DNA of 64,000 nt, taken from Paludisphaera borealis. GTDB lineage: Bacteria; Planctomycetota; Planctomycetia; Isosphaerales; Isosphaeraceae. Below are positions 47,722 to 56,059 of the stretch, piece by piece. The stretch's first letter is position 1; every line of letters begins with the position of its first letter. The notes under the pieces are model-generated. The model was given only the letters and a program-made list of their open reading frames with translations. It was not told the DNA's origin and made no database searches. Position numbers and translations under genes: made by a program. Location: NCBI RefSeq assembly GCF_001956985.1, contig NZ_CP019082.1:6634001-6698000 (forward strand). The letters are read 5' to 3'.

Positions 47722-48978
47722 TCAGGGACGGCTCAGCCGTCCCATGAAAAGAATCGCGCCCGTTTTCGTGTCGCGGATCAGGTAAAGGAACGGGTGATCG
47801 GCCCGGAAGACGATCTCCTTGGCGGCGAACGCCGACGAGCGGACGCCGACGACGGCGGTCGCGGCAGCAGCCTCGGTCCCCTTTTCCTCGACCTCGACGA
47901 ACGCCTTGTGGACGACGGCCGAGATCGCGAAGTCGCGCGACCCGGTGATGCCCGAGAAGTCCGCGCCACCCTGGAACGCGAGCGGCATGCCGAGCTTCGT
48001 GAGGACGTCCTTCAGCTCGGCTTCGACCGTCGACGTGAAACGGGGGAGGCTTACCTTGACCCGGCTCGACTTCAGCCCGGCGAGCCAGGAGTCGAGATTT
48101 TCGACCGATAGGGACGCCTCAAGAGCTTCCAGTCCGTCCGCCTGCTTGGGCAGCAGCACGACCATCGCCAGCGAGCCGTCCTTGTACGGCAGCTCGAGCG
48201 TCTGGAACGCCTCGCCTTCGAAGTAGGGAAGCCGGGTCGTCTGGTTCATCATCTTCACCCGGACGGGGTCGCCCTTCGCGGGCCGAAAGTCGTCGTCTTG
48301 AGTCGCCTGGGCCGAGAACGGGTGCGCCCAGTAGCCCTTGAAGTAGATCGCGCTCGTCAGCACGACGACCGTGTCCGAGGTGACGACCGACGGCTTCAGC
48401 AGATCCTTGATTTTGTCGCGGGTCTGGTCCTCGACCCACCGGTTGATCGTCTCGCGGGCGGCGGCGGCCGCGTGCGCGAAGTCGACGGCCCGCGCCTTGG
48501 AACGGAACGACCGATCGAGCAGCGCCACGAAATCCGGGACCAGCTTCTCGCGCTCGTCGATCCAGACGGCGTTCGCCATCCACAGCCCGGCCTCTTGGAG
48601 AGCTTGATCCTTCTCACCAGGCTGCTGTTGCGCGTCCTTGATCGACGCCCGCAGCGAATCGATCCAAAGTCCAAGGTCGGCGTGGGCCTGGGGGCCAAGG
48701 CGGTCGAGGTGGAGCGTTCGGTTCATCTGCTCGGCGGTTTCGCCCCGCGCGCCGGCCGAGGTCATCGCCAGGGCGGTGGTGATGCTCAGGGGCGAACAGA
48801 AGACGTTGCCCTCGCGCCGCCGCAGTTCCCCGTACAGATCGAGCGCGAACCGCGACGTGGCCGAGGCCAGTTTGGGATCGCTCGCCTCGCGCGCTGGCGC
48901 GTCCGAATCCGGCATGGGAGTCTCCAACGCGGCCGCCGCGGCCAGGAGAAAGGGAAGCATCACGAGCAGGGGTTGCAT
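47722..48978 (-). CDS. Secreted serpin
   Basis: 418 aa, AAGGAG ten bases before ATG 48978. Signal peptide about 1-18. Serpin core: NVFCSPLSITTALAMTSAGA, VLTSAIYFKGYWAHPF, AISAVVHKAFVEVEEKGTEA. The reactive loop hinge GTEAAAATAVV (367-377) is small-residue rich, as in inhibitory serpins, so loop insertion is expected; the scissile bond is probably near Arg380-Ser381, suggesting trypsin-like targets. Ends FLYLIRDTKTGAILFMGRL. 71 bp downstream of a secreted aspartic protease gene, same strand. Confidence 0.93.
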   Translation of the reverse strand: MQPLLVMLPFLLAAAAALETPMPDSDAPAREASDPKLASATSRFALDLYGELRRREGNVFCSPLSITTALAMTSAGARGETAEQMNRTLHLDRLGPQAHADLGLWIDSLRASIKDAQQQPGEKDQALQEAGLWMANAVWIDEREKLVPDFVALLDRSFRSKARAVDFAHAAAAARETINRWVEDQTRDKIKDLLKPSVVTSDTVVVLTSAIYFKGYWAHPFSAQATQDDDFRPAKGDPVRVKMMNQTTRLPYFEGEAFQTLELPYKDGSLAMVVLLPKQADGLEALEASLSVENLDSWLAGLKSSRVKVSLPRFTSTVEAELKDVLTKLGMPLAFQGGADFSGITGSRDFAISAVVHKAFVEVEEKGTEAAAATAVVGVRSSAFAAKEIVFRADHPFLYLIRDTKTGAILFMGRLSRP

Positions 48979-49049
48979 GATCCGGGGCTCCTTCAAGCTA
49001 GACGTGGAGCGGAGCCCGCCCGTCCGATCGGTTCGATCCGGCTCACGGC

Positions 49050-50318
49050 TCACTCGGGGTCGGCGAGGTCCGCCCCGGGGTCGGGCTCCTGGGTGGTCGC
49101 GGGTTTCCGGGCTGCGCCTCGGGTACGTCGATTCCGGGTCGTGGCCTTGGCCGGCGCCTTGGTCTGACGACTCGCGCGTCCGACCTTGGCGGCAGCCTCG
49201 TCCTGCTCGACCTTGGCGACGGCCAGTCGGCCGTCGCTCGACATCTTGTGATCGACCCGGCTCAAGAACGCCTGGCCGAGCAACGGGGCCAGGTCGGCCT
49301 TGTTGCCGGGCATCACCGAACAGACGACGTTCTTGACGGTTACTTTTCCCACACGGACTGACGGCAGCGTCATTTTCCGCGCCTCGACGACGCTGCCGTC
49401 GGCGATCCGGTGCTTGACGACGGGGTCGGTATCCTTGGGCTTCATCCCCAGCTCGTCGGCAAGCTCGGACGAGATCACCACCTCGCTCGCGCCGGTGTCG
49501 TAGATCATGGGCACGGCGAGCTTACCATTGAGCATCGCGTCGACGACGAAGACGCCCCCCTCGCGGCGACACTTGATCGTGTCGGACGAGACGGCCCCTT
49601 CGGCCTTTTCCAACCGCTGGACGGCGGCAAGGAAGTCGCGCGAGGGGCCGAGCTTGTATTTGATCTTCGATTTCGAGGCCGTCGAGACGTCATTCAAGGC
49701 GCGAACGATTTCGTCGTCCTTGGCCAGCCCCTGATACTTGGCGAGGGTCGCGTCGACCAGCCGCCTCAGTTCGAGCATCGCCTCCAGGAATTGCTCGCGC
49801 CGTTGCGTCACCTCGCCGAGGACCTGATGCTTCTGGTCCGTGTCGCGGTCCATCCGGCGGAGCGAGTTCAACCGCTCGGCCATCTGATTCGACGTCGCGA
49901 CGACCGAATTGCGCTGGGCGACGATCTGGTTTCGCTGCGCGTTCATGACGATGCTGTTGACGCCGGCCTGCTCGATCTGTGCGATCTCCTGGTCGAACGC
50001 CTGGATCTGCTGTTGAGAGGCCTGGTAGTTTTGCGAAAGCTCCTCGAGATAGGCTTTGCGCTCCTCGGCCCCGGCCTCGATCATGTTGAGGTAGTCGAGT
50101 CCCTCGCCGACCTTCTGATGGAGCGCAGCGAGTTCCTTTATGCTCTTGAGGACCTTCGCCTCCTCCGGCAGAACGTAGGTCCCGCCGGAGCGCTTCAGCT
50201 CGTGCGTCTTGAGCGTGGCGTCGGCCGCGGGGACAGCCTGGGCGCGGACGGAAGCAGTCGCAGATCCGACCAGGAGGCACGCGAGTCCGGTCATACGAGC
50301 GATTCGCCGCGTGATCAT
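49050..50318 (-). CDS. Secreted retropepsin-like aspartic protease with coiled coil
   Basis: 422 aa. Signal peptide to about residue 27. Residues 50-200 are Gln/Glu-rich helices, probably coiled coil. Residues 255-365 are a clan AA aspartic-protease domain: IYDTGASEVVIS with the catalytic DTGAS (274-278), hydrophobic flap strands, and LLGQAFLSR. One DTG motif, so it must dimerise. The C-terminal 50 residues are Lys/Arg/Ala-rich. Located 71 bp upstream of the serpin gene. Confidence 0.82.
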   Translation of the reverse strand: MITRRIARMTGLACLLVGSATASVRAQAVPAADATLKTHELKRSGGTYVLPEEAKVLKSIKELAALHQKVGEGLDYLNMIEAGAEERKAYLEELSQNYQASQQQIQAFDQEIAQIEQAGVNSIVMNAQRNQIVAQRNSVVATSNQMAERLNSLRRMDRDTDQKHQVLGEVTQRREQFLEAMLELRRLVDATLAKYQGLAKDDEIVRALNDVSTASKSKIKYKLGPSRDFLAAVQRLEKAEGAVSSDTIKCRREGGVFVVDAMLNGKLAVPMIYDTGASEVVISSELADELGMKPKDTDPVVKHRIADGSVVEARKMTLPSVRVGKVTVKNVVCSVMPGNKADLAPLLGQAFLSRVDHKMSSDGRLAVAKVEQDEAAAKVGRASRQTKAPAKATTRNRRTRGAARKPATTQEPDPGADLADPE

Positions 50319-50476
50319 TTTCGACTCTCCGGAGGACCTCGGCGCGCAAGAAACCCGTGCTCAGCCGAACGGCTTACAGCCAAGACTATCTTACGACGCC
50401 CGGTAGAAGTCGGAAAGCATCCAGTTCAACCGACCGGAGAATCACCACCTGATGGACGCGGGCCGATCCGAGGCGC

Positions 50477-51376
50477 TTAGCGGTGCGAACCGCCGGGCCC
50501 CCTGTCGCGCTTGCCGGGCGGCCCGTGCCGCCGTCCGCCGGGAATGGCCGGCTGGCCTTCGGCCCCGGCCGCGAGCGCGGTGCCCTCGCCGACGACTCGC
50601 GTCACCATGTACGTACCGCTCTTGGGGTTGCGCTCGATGTCCACCAGGCTGAGGTTGTCGCCGTCTTCCAGCAGGTGGGTGAAGCTGCGATAGCCGTAGT
50701 AGCTCTCGTCGAACGAGGGCTTCTTCCGCTTCATCGTGTCCTTGATCATCGACGCGTAGAGCACTTCGTGATTCTCGCGGCGGAGCGCCGTGCAGGCTTC
50801 GAGCAGGAGGCTGAAAACCTCGCGCTGCTTCTCGGGTAGGCTGGCCGGCAGAAACGAGTTCAGGTCGATCGCGAGCTGCTGCTCGTTCTGTTCCTGACGC
50901 TCGAGGTCTTCGTAATAGATGAACTCGTCGCAGTTATCGCGGAGCAACTCCGAGGTCGACCCCTTCATACCCAGCCCGATGACGTGCTTGCCGTTCTCTT
51001 TGAGCTTGGAGACCAGCGGCGAGAAATCGGAGTCGCCCGAGACGATCACGAACGTGTCGACGTGCGGCTTGCTCCAGGCCAAGTCCATCGCATCAACGAC
51101 CAGCCGGATGTCGGCCGAATTCTTGCCGGTCTGCGAACGCTTGGGGATCTCGATCAGCTCGATCGCCGACTCGTGAAACGGCGCAGTGTAGTTAGGATAG
51201 CGGCTCCAGTCGGCGTACGCCTTTTTAACGATCAACTTGCCCTTCTCGACCAGCCGCTCGAGCACCTTCTGGACGTCGAACTTGATCTTCCGTTGCCCCT
51301 GAAAACCCATCGCGAGGTTCTCCAGGTCGATGAAAACAGCCAGGTTGCGTTCGCGTTCACGATCAACTTTGGTCAT
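50477..51376 (-). CDS. NYN-domain nuclease with C-terminal LOTUS-like domain
   Basis: 299 aa. NYN/PIN-like fold: LAVFIDLENLAMG (Asp17), SADIRLVVDAMDLAW and the acidic SGDSDFSPLVSKLKENGK give the metal-binding Asp cluster; the LabA/DUF88 family. A second helical module (about 170-260) resembles an OST-HTH/LOTUS domain, with REVFSLLLEACTALRRE and YYGYRSFTHLLED. The tail is Gly/Pro/Arg-rich. Cytoplasmic; probably processes or binds RNA. ATG 51376 fits the domain start; no strong ribosome-binding site is seen. Confidence 0.85.
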   Translation of the reverse strand: MTKVDRERERNLAVFIDLENLAMGFQGQRKIKFDVQKVLERLVEKGKLIVKKAYADWSRYPNYTAPFHESAIELIEIPKRSQTGKNSADIRLVVDAMDLAWSKPHVDTFVIVSGDSDFSPLVSKLKENGKHVIGLGMKGSTSELLRDNCDEFIYYEDLERQEQNEQQLAIDLNSFLPASLPEKQREVFSLLLEACTALRRENHEVLYASMIKDTMKRKKPSFDESYYGYRSFTHLLEDGDNLSLVDIERNPKSGTYMVTRVVGEGTALAAGAEGQPAIPGGRRHGPPGKRDRGPGGSHR

Positions 51377-52044
51377 GGGAGGAGGCACTCGCGCCGAGCA
51401 ACGGTTGGGTCCGGAAACTGCATGGGAATCCATCGATCTCCGCGCGCTGTTCGACGACCCGAGATCAAGGCCCTTGTCACCGTCTCATGCTACGGCAATT
51501 CGTTCCTTCGCTCAACCCAACACACATCCGATCGAGTCACATTCCATCACGCACCAAAACACCCGCCCCAGCACACTCTCGCCCTTGCATGCCCACCAGA
51601 AACCTCAGCGCATTAAAAAATTCGTCAGACTGACGACGAAACCGGAAACGCGCTTTACATTTCTGTTGCCGAAGAATCGAAAGAATCCTCCGTTCCCAAT
51701 CGCTGGGCTCCTTGACAGCCCCTAAATCTAATCCATTCCCATAGAAACAGGTTTGCATACTTGGTCCGATTCTTGCACGGCCCTGCGATCCAGGGGGGTC
51801 TGCCCAAAATAGATCGCCGAAGAGTCGGCATCAAATGTGTGAAAACATGAGGCCTGAGCCATGGAAATCGGCTTGCCGGCCCAGTAGATTTACATCGCCT
51901 GAGCTATCTAGAGAGAATAGACGCTATAGGCAAACGAAGCACGTCGCACGAAATTGTGTGTGAAATCGGGGGATTCCATCAAGGGAGTGACTTCGATGGC
52001 GAACGGAGTCAGGCTTTTTTAGGCAGTCCAAGGAGATGACCGAC
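51377..52044. other. Gene-free divergent region before the YTV gene
   Basis: 668 bp between divergent genes, AT-richer than average from 51600 to 52000. No credible frame. A TTGACA hexamer at 51712-51717 could be a -35, but no good -10 lies 16-18 bases on. The region should hold the promoter of the repeat protein, whose leader would then be long. Confidence 0.4.
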
Positions 52045-53937
52045 ATGATTTTCAACAGGCGGAACATCCGCGGCATCGCAGGGGCGAGCCTGGCGACGAG
52101 CCTCTTGCTGCCGCCTTTCGCCCAGGGCGCGGACGACGCGAAGCCGTCGCCGCAATCACCGGCTCCGAGCAGTCAGGCTGCGGCCGCGGGGACGACCACG
52201 GTGCTCGTGCCTCAGACTCAGGTGACCTATGAGACCGTGTACGACCTCCAGTGCGTGCAGGTCCCGGTGACCGTCAACCAGACCCAGTACAAAACCGAAC
52301 TCCGCAACCAGACCGTCCCGGTCACTCGGGTCGTCACCGAGAACGTCCCCGTCACCGTCAACCAGACCCAGTACAAGACCGAACTCCGCAACCAGACCGT
52401 CCCGGTCACTCGGGTCGTCACCGAGAACGTCCCCGTCACCGTCAACCAGACCCAGTACAAGACCGAACTCCGCAACCAGACCGTCCCGGTCACTCGGGTC
52501 GTCACCGAGAACGTCCCCGTCACCGTCAACCAGACCCAGTACAAGACCGAACTCCGCAACCAGACCGTCCCGGTCGTCAAGACCGTCGCCGAAGTGGTGA
52601 ACGTCACCCAGACGTATACGGTCAACGTGCCGAAGCAGCAGACCGTCAACCAGACCGTGACCAAGACCGTCTACAAGCCGGTCACCACGACTCAGAAGCA
52701 GCAGCAGTACGTGACTGTGCTCAAGCCGGTGACCCGGACGGTTCTCCAGCCTCAGACCAAGACCGTGCTCACGTCGCAGGTTCAGACCAGCTACGTCAAC
52801 CAGTCCTACACCGAGAACGTGCCGGTGACCACGAATCGCCAGGTCGTCGAGGAGACGGGCGGTTACGTGACGCAGACCGTCGCGATCAACACTCCGGCCC
52901 CCGCGGTCGACGCCTGCGGCAATCCGGTGAGCGGCTACACCGGCGGTAGCGTGGGCCACGGCCACGGTCTCTTGGGCCATGGCCTCGGCCTCAAGCACGG
53001 TCACCACGGCGGCTTCGGCAGCGCCAGCCTCTTCAGCGGCGTTCTCGGCGGCTCACCCTCCGTCGGCGGCGCCAGCGCGTGCCAGACGACTTACGCCACC
53101 CAGCAAGTCTACGTTTCTCGTCCGGTCGTCCGTTGCGTTCCGGAAACGACGTACGTCGCCCAGACGCGGACGCAGGCGGTGCCGGTCCAGCAGGTCGTTC
53201 AAGTGCCCACGACAACGACCGAACTGGTGCCCGTCAGCGTCACCGAGAACGTCCCGACCCAGGAAGTCACGACGATCGACGTCCCCGTGACGACGATGCA
53301 GGCGTCGCAGGTCAGTGAGACGGTTCCGGTCACCACCACGGTGTACGTCGCCGAGCAGCGGACCCAGCAGGTGCCGATCACGCAGTACAAGCAGGTCACC
53401 GAAAACGTCACCCAGCAGTACGCCGTCCAAGTCCCCTACACGGTCCCCGTCACCACCTATCAGCAGCAGCAGAAGCAGGTCACCGAAAACGTCACCCAGC
53501 AGTACGCCGTCCAAGTCCCCTACACGGTCCCCGTCACCACCTATCAGCAGCAGCAGAAGCAGGTCACCGAAAACGTCACCCAGCAGTACGCCGTCCAGGT
53601 CCCCTACACGGTCCCCGTCACCACTTATCAGCAGCAGCAGAAGCAGGTCACCGAAAACGTCACCCAGCAGTACGCCGTCCAGGTCCCCTACACGGTCCCC
53701 GTCACCACCTATCAGCAGCAGCAGAAGCAGGTCACCGAAAACGTCACCCAGCAGTACGCCGTCCAGGTCCCCTACACGGTCCCCGTCACCACCTATCAAC
53801 AGCAGCAGAGGCAGGTGGCCCGACAGGTTCCGGTCACGCGCCAGGTTCTGGTGCCGGTGACGGTCCCTGCCGCCCCCGCCTCCGCCCCGCTGGCTTCGCC
53901 CCAGGCCGCCCGCGATCGTAAGACGAGCGTTCGCTGA
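52045..53937 (+). CDS. YTV-type planctomycete cell-wall repeat protein
   Basis: 630 aa. ATG 52045 is chosen because AAGGAG (52030-52035) lies nine bases before it; the ATG at 52036 abuts that site. Signal peptide about 1-28. Two arrays of 28-residue repeats carry the body: VPVTVNQTQYKTELRNQTVP units (four, 52261-52596) and QVTENVTQQYAVQVPYTVPV units (five, 53392-53811). Between them are Gln/Thr/Val-rich repeats and a Gly/His-rich island (about 300-330) with a few Cys. YTV repeats are known from planctomycete cell-wall fractions; a structural envelope role is likely. Extremely low charge. Confidence 0.85.
   Translation: MIFNRRNIRGIAGASLATSLLLPPFAQGADDAKPSPQSPAPSSQAAAAGTTTVLVPQTQVTYETVYDLQCVQVPVTVNQTQYKTELRNQTVPVTRVVTENVPVTVNQTQYKTELRNQTVPVTRVVTENVPVTVNQTQYKTELRNQTVPVTRVVTENVPVTVNQTQYKTELRNQTVPVVKTVAEVVNVTQTYTVNVPKQQTVNQTVTKTVYKPVTTTQKQQQYVTVLKPVTRTVLQPQTKTVLTSQVQTSYVNQSYTENVPVTTNRQVVEETGGYVTQTVAINTPAPAVDACGNPVSGYTGGSVGHGHGLLGHGLGLKHGHHGGFGSASLFSGVLGGSPSVGGASACQTTYATQQVYVSRPVVRCVPETTYVAQTRTQAVPVQQVVQVPTTTTELVPVSVTENVPTQEVTTIDVPVTTMQASQVSETVPVTTTVYVAEQRTQQVPITQYKQVTENVTQQYAVQVPYTVPVTTYQQQQKQVTENVTQQYAVQVPYTVPVTTYQQQQKQVTENVTQQYAVQVPYTVPVTTYQQQQKQVTENVTQQYAVQVPYTVPVTTYQQQQKQVTENVTQQYAVQVPYTVPVTTYQQQQRQVARQVPVTRQVLVPVTVPAAPASAPLASPQAARDRKTSVR
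52261..52596 (+). repeat. Four 84-bp coding repeats (array 1)
   Basis: Units at 52261, 52345, 52429 and 52513, each 84 bp (28 residues). The first three are nearly identical at DNA level; the fourth diverges after NQTVPV. They are in frame and coding. Confidence 0.93.
53392..53811 (+). repeat. Five 84-bp coding repeats (array 2)
   Basis: Units at 53392, 53476, 53560, 53644 and 53728, each 84 bp, differing by single synonymous bases (AAGTC/AGGTC, ACCTAT/ACTTAT, CAGCAG/CAACAG). Near-identity shows recent in-frame duplication or gene conversion. Confidence 0.95.
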
Positions 53938-54010
53938 AAGCACCTCGCGGACTGTTCCAGCCGTAGCATCTCACTCTCCAGGCTCGCCTGACTGGGTGGG
54001 AACGATTCCC

Positions 54011-54076
54011 AAGACGACCGAGCTGTTCTCGACGAGGCTTGCAAGCAAGCCGAGCAGGAGCAGCTCGGTCGTTTTC
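54011..54076 (+). terminator. Long hairpin after the YTV gene
   Basis: AAGACGACCGAGCTG (54011-54025) pairs with CAGCTCGGTCGTTTT (54061-54075), one mismatch, and CTTGC with GCAAG at the loop. It ends in TTTT on the plus strand, so it may terminate the YTV transcript 70 bp after the stop. Confidence 0.5.
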
Positions 54077-54462
54077 GTTGATTCGACGCCAGGAACGCCG
54101 GCCCGACGGGCGCCGCCGATCAAACGGCCCTTACCCGCTGAACAGCCTGCTCGGCCGGCCAGCGTTGCAGACGGGCCGGAGCTGGATTCTCGTCTCCACC
54201 CATGGCGTGGGAGCAGGCGCCCCAAGAGCCGGATGATGGGGTTTGGTCGGCGAGGCGTTCGACGAATTCCTATGACGCCCACCCTCGCAAGACATGCTCG
54301 CGGCAGCCTGTCTTGATGACTTTCAGCAATCCAACACGCAAACCACGCCAACGGCGGCCGGAACTCGCCTGGCCTTGCGCGATGAGGAGATTGGTCGACG
54401 GATCAAGTCCGATGCACGACTCGAAGGCCCGGGCGTTGGCCCCGCTCGAAAAACCTGGGCGC

Positions 54463-54491
54463 AAAAAAAATCCCCGGTCGATGACCGGGGA
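54463..54491 (-). terminator. Intrinsic terminator of the Ala/Pro repeat gene
   Basis: Minus strand: perfect 9-bp stem TCCCCGGTC/GACCGGGGA with triloop, followed by eight T (A8 at 54463-54470). It lies 28 bp past the in-frame stop at 54520, which supports that stop as the true gene end. Confidence 0.9.
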
Positions 54492-54519
54492 CTCAAGCAG
54501 GCTCGAACTCAACGGACGA

Positions 54520-55469
54520 TCAAGCCTTCTTCGGGTTCTCGGCGGCGGGAGCCGGAGCCGGAGGAGCCGGAGCCGGGGGAGCGGGGGCCGGGGGAGCCTC
54601 ATCAGCGGCCGGAGCGGCCTCAGCCGGGGCGGCAGGGGCGGCCTCAGCCGGAGCGGCAGGAGCCGAAACGACCGGAGCGGCCTTGGCCGGGGCCGGAGCA
54701 TACGCGCCGCCTTGGGGAGCCGGCAGGGTCTTCGCCGGAGCGTAGGCCGGGGCCGCCTGAGCGGCCGGCAGCGTCTTGACCGGGGCCGGAGCCTGAGCGA
54801 CCGGCAGGGTCTTCGCCGGAGCGTAGGCCGGAGCCGCCTGAGCGGCCGGCAGCGTCTTGACCGGGGCCGGAGCCTGAGCGGCCGGCAGGGTCTTCGCCGG
54901 AGCGTAGGCCGGAGCCGCCTGAGCGGGGCCGGCAGCGTCTTGACCGGAACCGGAGCCTGAGCGGCCGGCAGGGTCTTCGCCGGAGCGTAGGCCGGAGCCG
55001 CCTGAGCGGCCGGCAGCGTCTTGACCGGAACCGGAGCCTGAGCGGCCGGCAGGGTCTTCGCCGGAGCGTAGGCCGGAGCCGCCTGAGCGGCCGGCAGCGT
55101 CTTCATCGGGGCCGGAGCCTGAGCGGCCGGCAGGGTCTTCGCCGGAGCGTAGGCCGGAGCCGCCTGAGCGGCCGGCAGCGTCTTCATCGGGGCCGGAGCC
55201 TGAGCGGCCGGCAGCATCTTCGCCGGAGCGTAGGCCGGAGCCGCCTGAGCGGCAGGCAGCGTTTTGACCGGAACCGGAGCCTGAGCGGCCGGCAGCGTCT
55301 TCATCGGGGCCGGAGCCTGAGCGGCCGGCAAGGTCTTGGCCGGAGCGTACACGACACCCTGGGGTGCCGGAGCGACGGCGGTCGGAACCTGCTTGGAGGG
55401 AACTTGAGCGTATGCGGACGTAGCCAGGGCGGCCACGGTCGCAGCGCTGAACAACCGAGTGCGCAGCAT
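54520..55469 (-). pseudogene. Frameshifted Ala/Pro-rich secreted repeat protein
   Basis: From ATG 55469 (GGAG nine bases upstream; signal peptide to AYA) the frame encodes repeats of 27 residues, LPAAQAAPAYAPAK alternating with TLPAAQAPVPVK. At about 54924-54927 two extra G (minus strand: CC) break the repeat: KTLPA is followed by PLRRLRPTLRR instead of AQAAPAYAPAK. Deleting them restores the repeats and a Pro/Ala-rich tail ending AENPKKA, stop 54520, 315 aa, just before the terminator. The broken frame instead runs to 54270 through the terminator. Either a real mutation or an assembly error in a repeat. Function unknown, probably envelope. Confidence 0.82.
54713..55345 (-). repeat. 81-bp tandem coding repeats
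   Basis: About seven units of 81 bp (27 residues) with minor differences (PVPV/PAPM in the second half, KTL/KML), in the coding region of the Ala/Pro repeat protein. Confidence 0.85.
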
Positions 55470-56059
55470 AGGTGCATTCTCCACGGTAGCCGGATCATCA
55501 AAAAAACAGATGCCTGGGGACGTCCCGGGCACGTGATCCCGTCTAGGACTCACCTAGTATACGAGATCACGGTCTGCGAGTTCTGGGAGCTTTGCGAATT
55601 TTTAGTAGATTAAATCGAGTCTTTCGCCTTGTCCAGGCTTCAGGCCTACATGATTGGCAAAATTGGCGCCTATCGCCGATCTGTAGGATCTGTAACGCTT
55701 CGGCTGACTGCATCAAACAAGGCGAAGGATTGTCTGAGTATAGGACTCGAACTCGCATCAGGCGGGGGGGTTCATCAACTTGGTCGAGCCGTAATCATTT
55801 CCGCGACTCGCGAAGCCGATTCCTCAAAAGAAGCGGTTTGGGTCTGAGCGACTGATCGACTATGCTCGAATCGTAGGATCTAGAGTTCAGGTCGGAAAGT
55901 CGCACCCGAAACCCGCGCGGTTTCAGGAGGGACGCCGACGGCCGGGCAGGGCTGCGAAGCCAGACCGACTTTATCGATTCCAGGCCGTGCCAAGCTCGAG
56001 AGCCATAGGATGGTGGTTTCAGCGAGCGTCGCGCGGGATCTCAGGGAGGGGCAGGTCGA
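55470..56059. other. Gene-free divergent region
   Basis: 590 bp between divergent genes, AT-richer between 55560 and 55830. No credible frame; one tRNA-like T-loop word at 55742-55754 does not fold into a tRNA. Likely holds promoters for both genes. Confidence 0.4.

Larger units (their letters stand above)
53938..54519. other. Gene-free region between convergent repeat-protein genes
   Basis: 582 bp. It holds a long hairpin (54011-54075) and the terminator of the minus-strand repeat gene (54463-54491). Open frames here are low quality. An out-of-frame extension of the neighbouring gene crosses it because of the frameshift described at 54520-55469. Confidence 0.5.

Noticed and set aside
52261-53811. 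Possible CRISPR-like arrays
   Set aside because: 84-bp units are contiguous, in frame and without spacers; they encode protein repeats.
53971-54351. 126-codon minus-strand frame
   Set aside because: Composed of hairpin and intergenic repeat sequence; no ribosome-binding site or family match.
54270-55553. 427-aa reading of the Ala/Pro repeat gene
   Set aside because: The C-terminal Arg-rich part is out of frame and crosses a perfect terminator; two-base insertion explains it.
55742-55754. tRNA-like T-loop word GAGTTCGAGTCCT (minus strand)
   Set aside because: Flanking bases do not form T, anticodon or acceptor stems.
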